From the NCBI GenBank assembly GCA_020052615.1, contig JAGVOT010000021.1:1-50626 (forward strand): 50,626 nt of DNA. Reading direction: 5' to 3'. Below the pieces are notes generated by a model. It saw only the letters and a program-made list of their open reading frames with translations, had not been told where the DNA came from and did not search any database. Source of the DNA: Nitrospirota bacterium (GTDB taxonomy: Bacteria; Nitrospirota; UBA9217). How positions within the stretch are numbered: position 1 is the stretch's first letter; the number at the start of each line of letters is the position of its first letter. A program made the translations under genes and the position numbers. Shown here piece after piece: positions 49,310 through 50,626 of this stretch.

Positions 49310-50353
49310 ATGTCCCATGACTTCAATTGCATAGCAACCGGCATCGGCAGCCTGCCGGTCACCGACCCCGATGAAGCGGCAAAGCTGTCGCTCCAGTACC
49401 TCCCCGAAGCGCCCATCTGGCCCCAGCTCCCCCAGCGGAGCTTCCACGAGCACATGGACGGCCAGTACAGCGAGTCCCTCCCCGGCATCGTCGTGGACGA
49501 AAAGAAACAGCGCTTTTCCTTCGACACGTCGAAGGACCTCACGCCTGAGCTGGAGAAGTTCTTCGGGAAATATATTGAGAAGGACTATGGCTTCTTCAAG
49601 ATATCGGAGGACTACGCGGCCGGGTTCTACGGCTTCCAGCGGGCCGTCGCGAAAGGCCTGCCGAAGCAGGCGCGGTTCATCAAGGGAGCCGTCACCGGCC
49701 CCCTTACCGCGGGGATATCGTTCAAGGACGAGACCGGCAAGGACATCATCCACAATGACGTCATGTTCGACGCCGTCGTGAAGGGCCTCGCCATGAAAGC
49801 GGCCTGGCAGATCGAAGCGTTCAGGCCCCTCGGTCTTCCGGTCATCATCTTCATCGACGAGCCGGCCATGGAGTCCCTGGGGTCGGCCTTTTCCGCCGCG
49901 TCGCCCGCCATGGTCGCCGAGAAGTTGAACGAGATCATCGACACCATCCACGAGCTGGGCGGCATCGCCGGCATCCACTGCTGCGGGAACGCGGACTGGC
50001 CCATGATCTTCAACACCCGGGTGGACATCGTGAACTTCGATGCCTTTGGATACGTCGAGAAGGTCCTGCTCTACCCCGACGACATCAGGAAGTTCTACGC
50101 CCGCGGCGGGTCCCTCGCCTGGGGCATCGTGCCCACGGGCGCCTTCACCGGCAAGGAAACAGCCGCCCTGCTCATCGAATGGCTCGAATCGAACATGAAG
50201 CGTCTCGAAGAAGCGGGCATCGACAGGAAGACCATCCTCCGGCAGTGTCTTATCACGCCGTCCTGCGGCATGGGCAGCCTCACGCCAGGCCAGTCGCTGG
50301 CTATCCTGAAGCTGACCCGGGAAGTCTCGGACCGGATGCAGAAGAAGATCTAG
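49310..50353 (+). CDS. short MetE-like (UROD/cobalamin-independent methionine synthase fold) protein
   Basis: 347 residues: only the C-terminal catalytic barrel of MetE, lacking its N-terminal half. ATGIGSLP near the start, KGAVTGPLTAGISF, IIFIDEPAME, the zinc site HCCGN (His, Cys), WGIVPTG and a C-terminal Cys in LITPSCGMGSL. Such core-MetE proteins are thought to take methyl groups from corrinoid proteins rather than folate, or to act in other methyl transfers; the donor here is unknown. SD is weak (AAAGGA, 12-13 bases away). Confidence 0.88.
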   Translation: MSHDFNCIATGIGSLPVTDPDEAAKLSLQYLPEAPIWPQLPQRSFHEHMDGQYSESLPGIVVDEKKQRFSFDTSKDLTPELEKFFGKYIEKDYGFFKISEDYAAGFYGFQRAVAKGLPKQARFIKGAVTGPLTAGISFKDETGKDIIHNDVMFDAVVKGLAMKAAWQIEAFRPLGLPVIIFIDEPAMESLGSAFSAASPAMVAEKLNEIIDTIHELGGIAGIHCCGNADWPMIFNTRVDIVNFDAFGYVEKVLLYPDDIRKFYARGGSLAWGIVPTGAFTGKETAALLIEWLESNMKRLEEAGIDRKTILRQCLITPSCGMGSLTPGQSLAILKLTREVSDRMQKKI

Positions 50354-50442
50354 ACGCGGGGAAACTGCTGAACATGCATCGAACGATACTCGGATCCCGG
50401 ATTCCGGACCCCGGACCCCTGCCCCCTGACCCCCGGGATATT

Positions 50443-50626
50443 ATGCTTCGCTCCCAGCATTTCACGCCGTTCATCATCGCCTCCATCGGCCTGCACCTCC
50501 TGCTCGTTGCCGCCGCGGTATATGTAGCGGGCCGTGCGGACCTGTCCCTGCCGATGCTTACGCCCGTGGACATCGTGAATCTGCCGCAGAACGTCGTTGC
50601 GAAACTGCCGCCCGTCGACACGCGGC
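50443..50626 (+). CDS. TonB-like energy transducer, N-terminus only
   Basis: 61 codons before the window ends. Short cytoplasmic start (MLRSQHFTPF), one membrane helix (IIASIGLHLLLVAAAVYVAG) and then TPVDIVNLPQNVVAKLPPVD, which resembles the N-terminal anchor and the beginning of the Pro-rich linker of TonB-family proteins. The domain that would prove it is outside. An in-frame ATG at 50374 would add 23 residues encoded by low-complexity CCGGA repeats and is less likely. Confidence 0.5.
   Translation, partial: MLRSQHFTPFIIASIGLHLLLVAAAVYVAGRADLSLPMLTPVDIVNLPQNVVAKLPPVDTR

Overview
The window is GC-rich bacterial chromosome with densely packed, mostly monocistronic or short-operon genes, strong Shine-Dalgarno (SD) sites and TTGACA/TATAAT-type promoters. 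There is no rRNA or ribosomal-protein marker, so taxonomy is an inference. System II cytochrome c maturation (ResB/CcsB), several multiheme c-type cytochromes, an NrfD/Fe-S quinone module, DXP-type PdxJ, C5-pathway HemL, a tRNA-Sec gene and a GEMM-type riboswitch together suggest a Gram-negative anaerobic or facultative respirer of the Desulfobacterota (Geobacter-like) or Nitrospirota type. Outer-membrane barrels, lipoproteins and a TonB-like start support a two-membrane cell.

Layout. 1-9.3 kb (minus strand): housekeeping genes mutS (cut by the window edge), a family-4 uracil-DNA glycosylase, nadK, tsaE, a CBS-pair protein, nnr, acpS and pdxJ. A small promoterless ORF between mutS and the glycosylase looks like a lone integron cassette with its attC site. 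9.4-15 kb: a secreted FlgT-N-like protein, a triheme cytochrome flanked by a duplicated gene end, a DUF4442 protein, and a large fusion of three CheW-like domains, coiled coil, membrane segment and LysM. 15.2-21 kb: folD (with two catalytic positions substituted), argD, argF, a class-I amidotransferase-type hydrolase and a peptide-binding lipoprotein. 21-25 kb: a DUF1059 tandem protein, an unknown secreted protein, ccsB and resB. 25.5-31.5 kb: a DUF4384 protein divergent from a secreted caspase-like protease, then two paralogous barrel proteins and a lipoprotein.

31.6-39 kb: selC, a KefB-type antiporter, a triheme and an 11-heme cytochrome, then an apparent operon of atpZ, atpI, tetraheme cytochrome, four-cluster ferredoxin and NrfD. 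39-45.6 kb: hemL, mobB, tatC, tatA, a one-PDZ HtrA protease, queF, an unknown secreted protein and a barrel protein. 45.6-49 kb (minus): a redox operon of DUF309, DCC thiol oxidoreductase, TrxB, GNAT and a second TrxB-like flavoprotein. A strong promoter and a GEMM-I-like cyclic dinucleotide riboswitch with a terminator platform precede it. 49-50.6 kb: a MetE-like remnant, an intact short MetE-like gene and the start of a TonB-like gene.

Functionally, the respiratory genes fit together: ResB/CcsB attach haem, HemL starts haem synthesis, TatAC can export the Tat-signal ferredoxin, and the NrfD module with multiheme cytochromes would carry electrons from quinol to the periplasm. Intergenic regions are rich in dispersed hairpin repeats. 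The observations most worth a second look are the riboswitch-controlled redox operon, the CheW-LysM fusion, the solitary integron cassette, the caspase/DUF4384 locus and the FolD variant.
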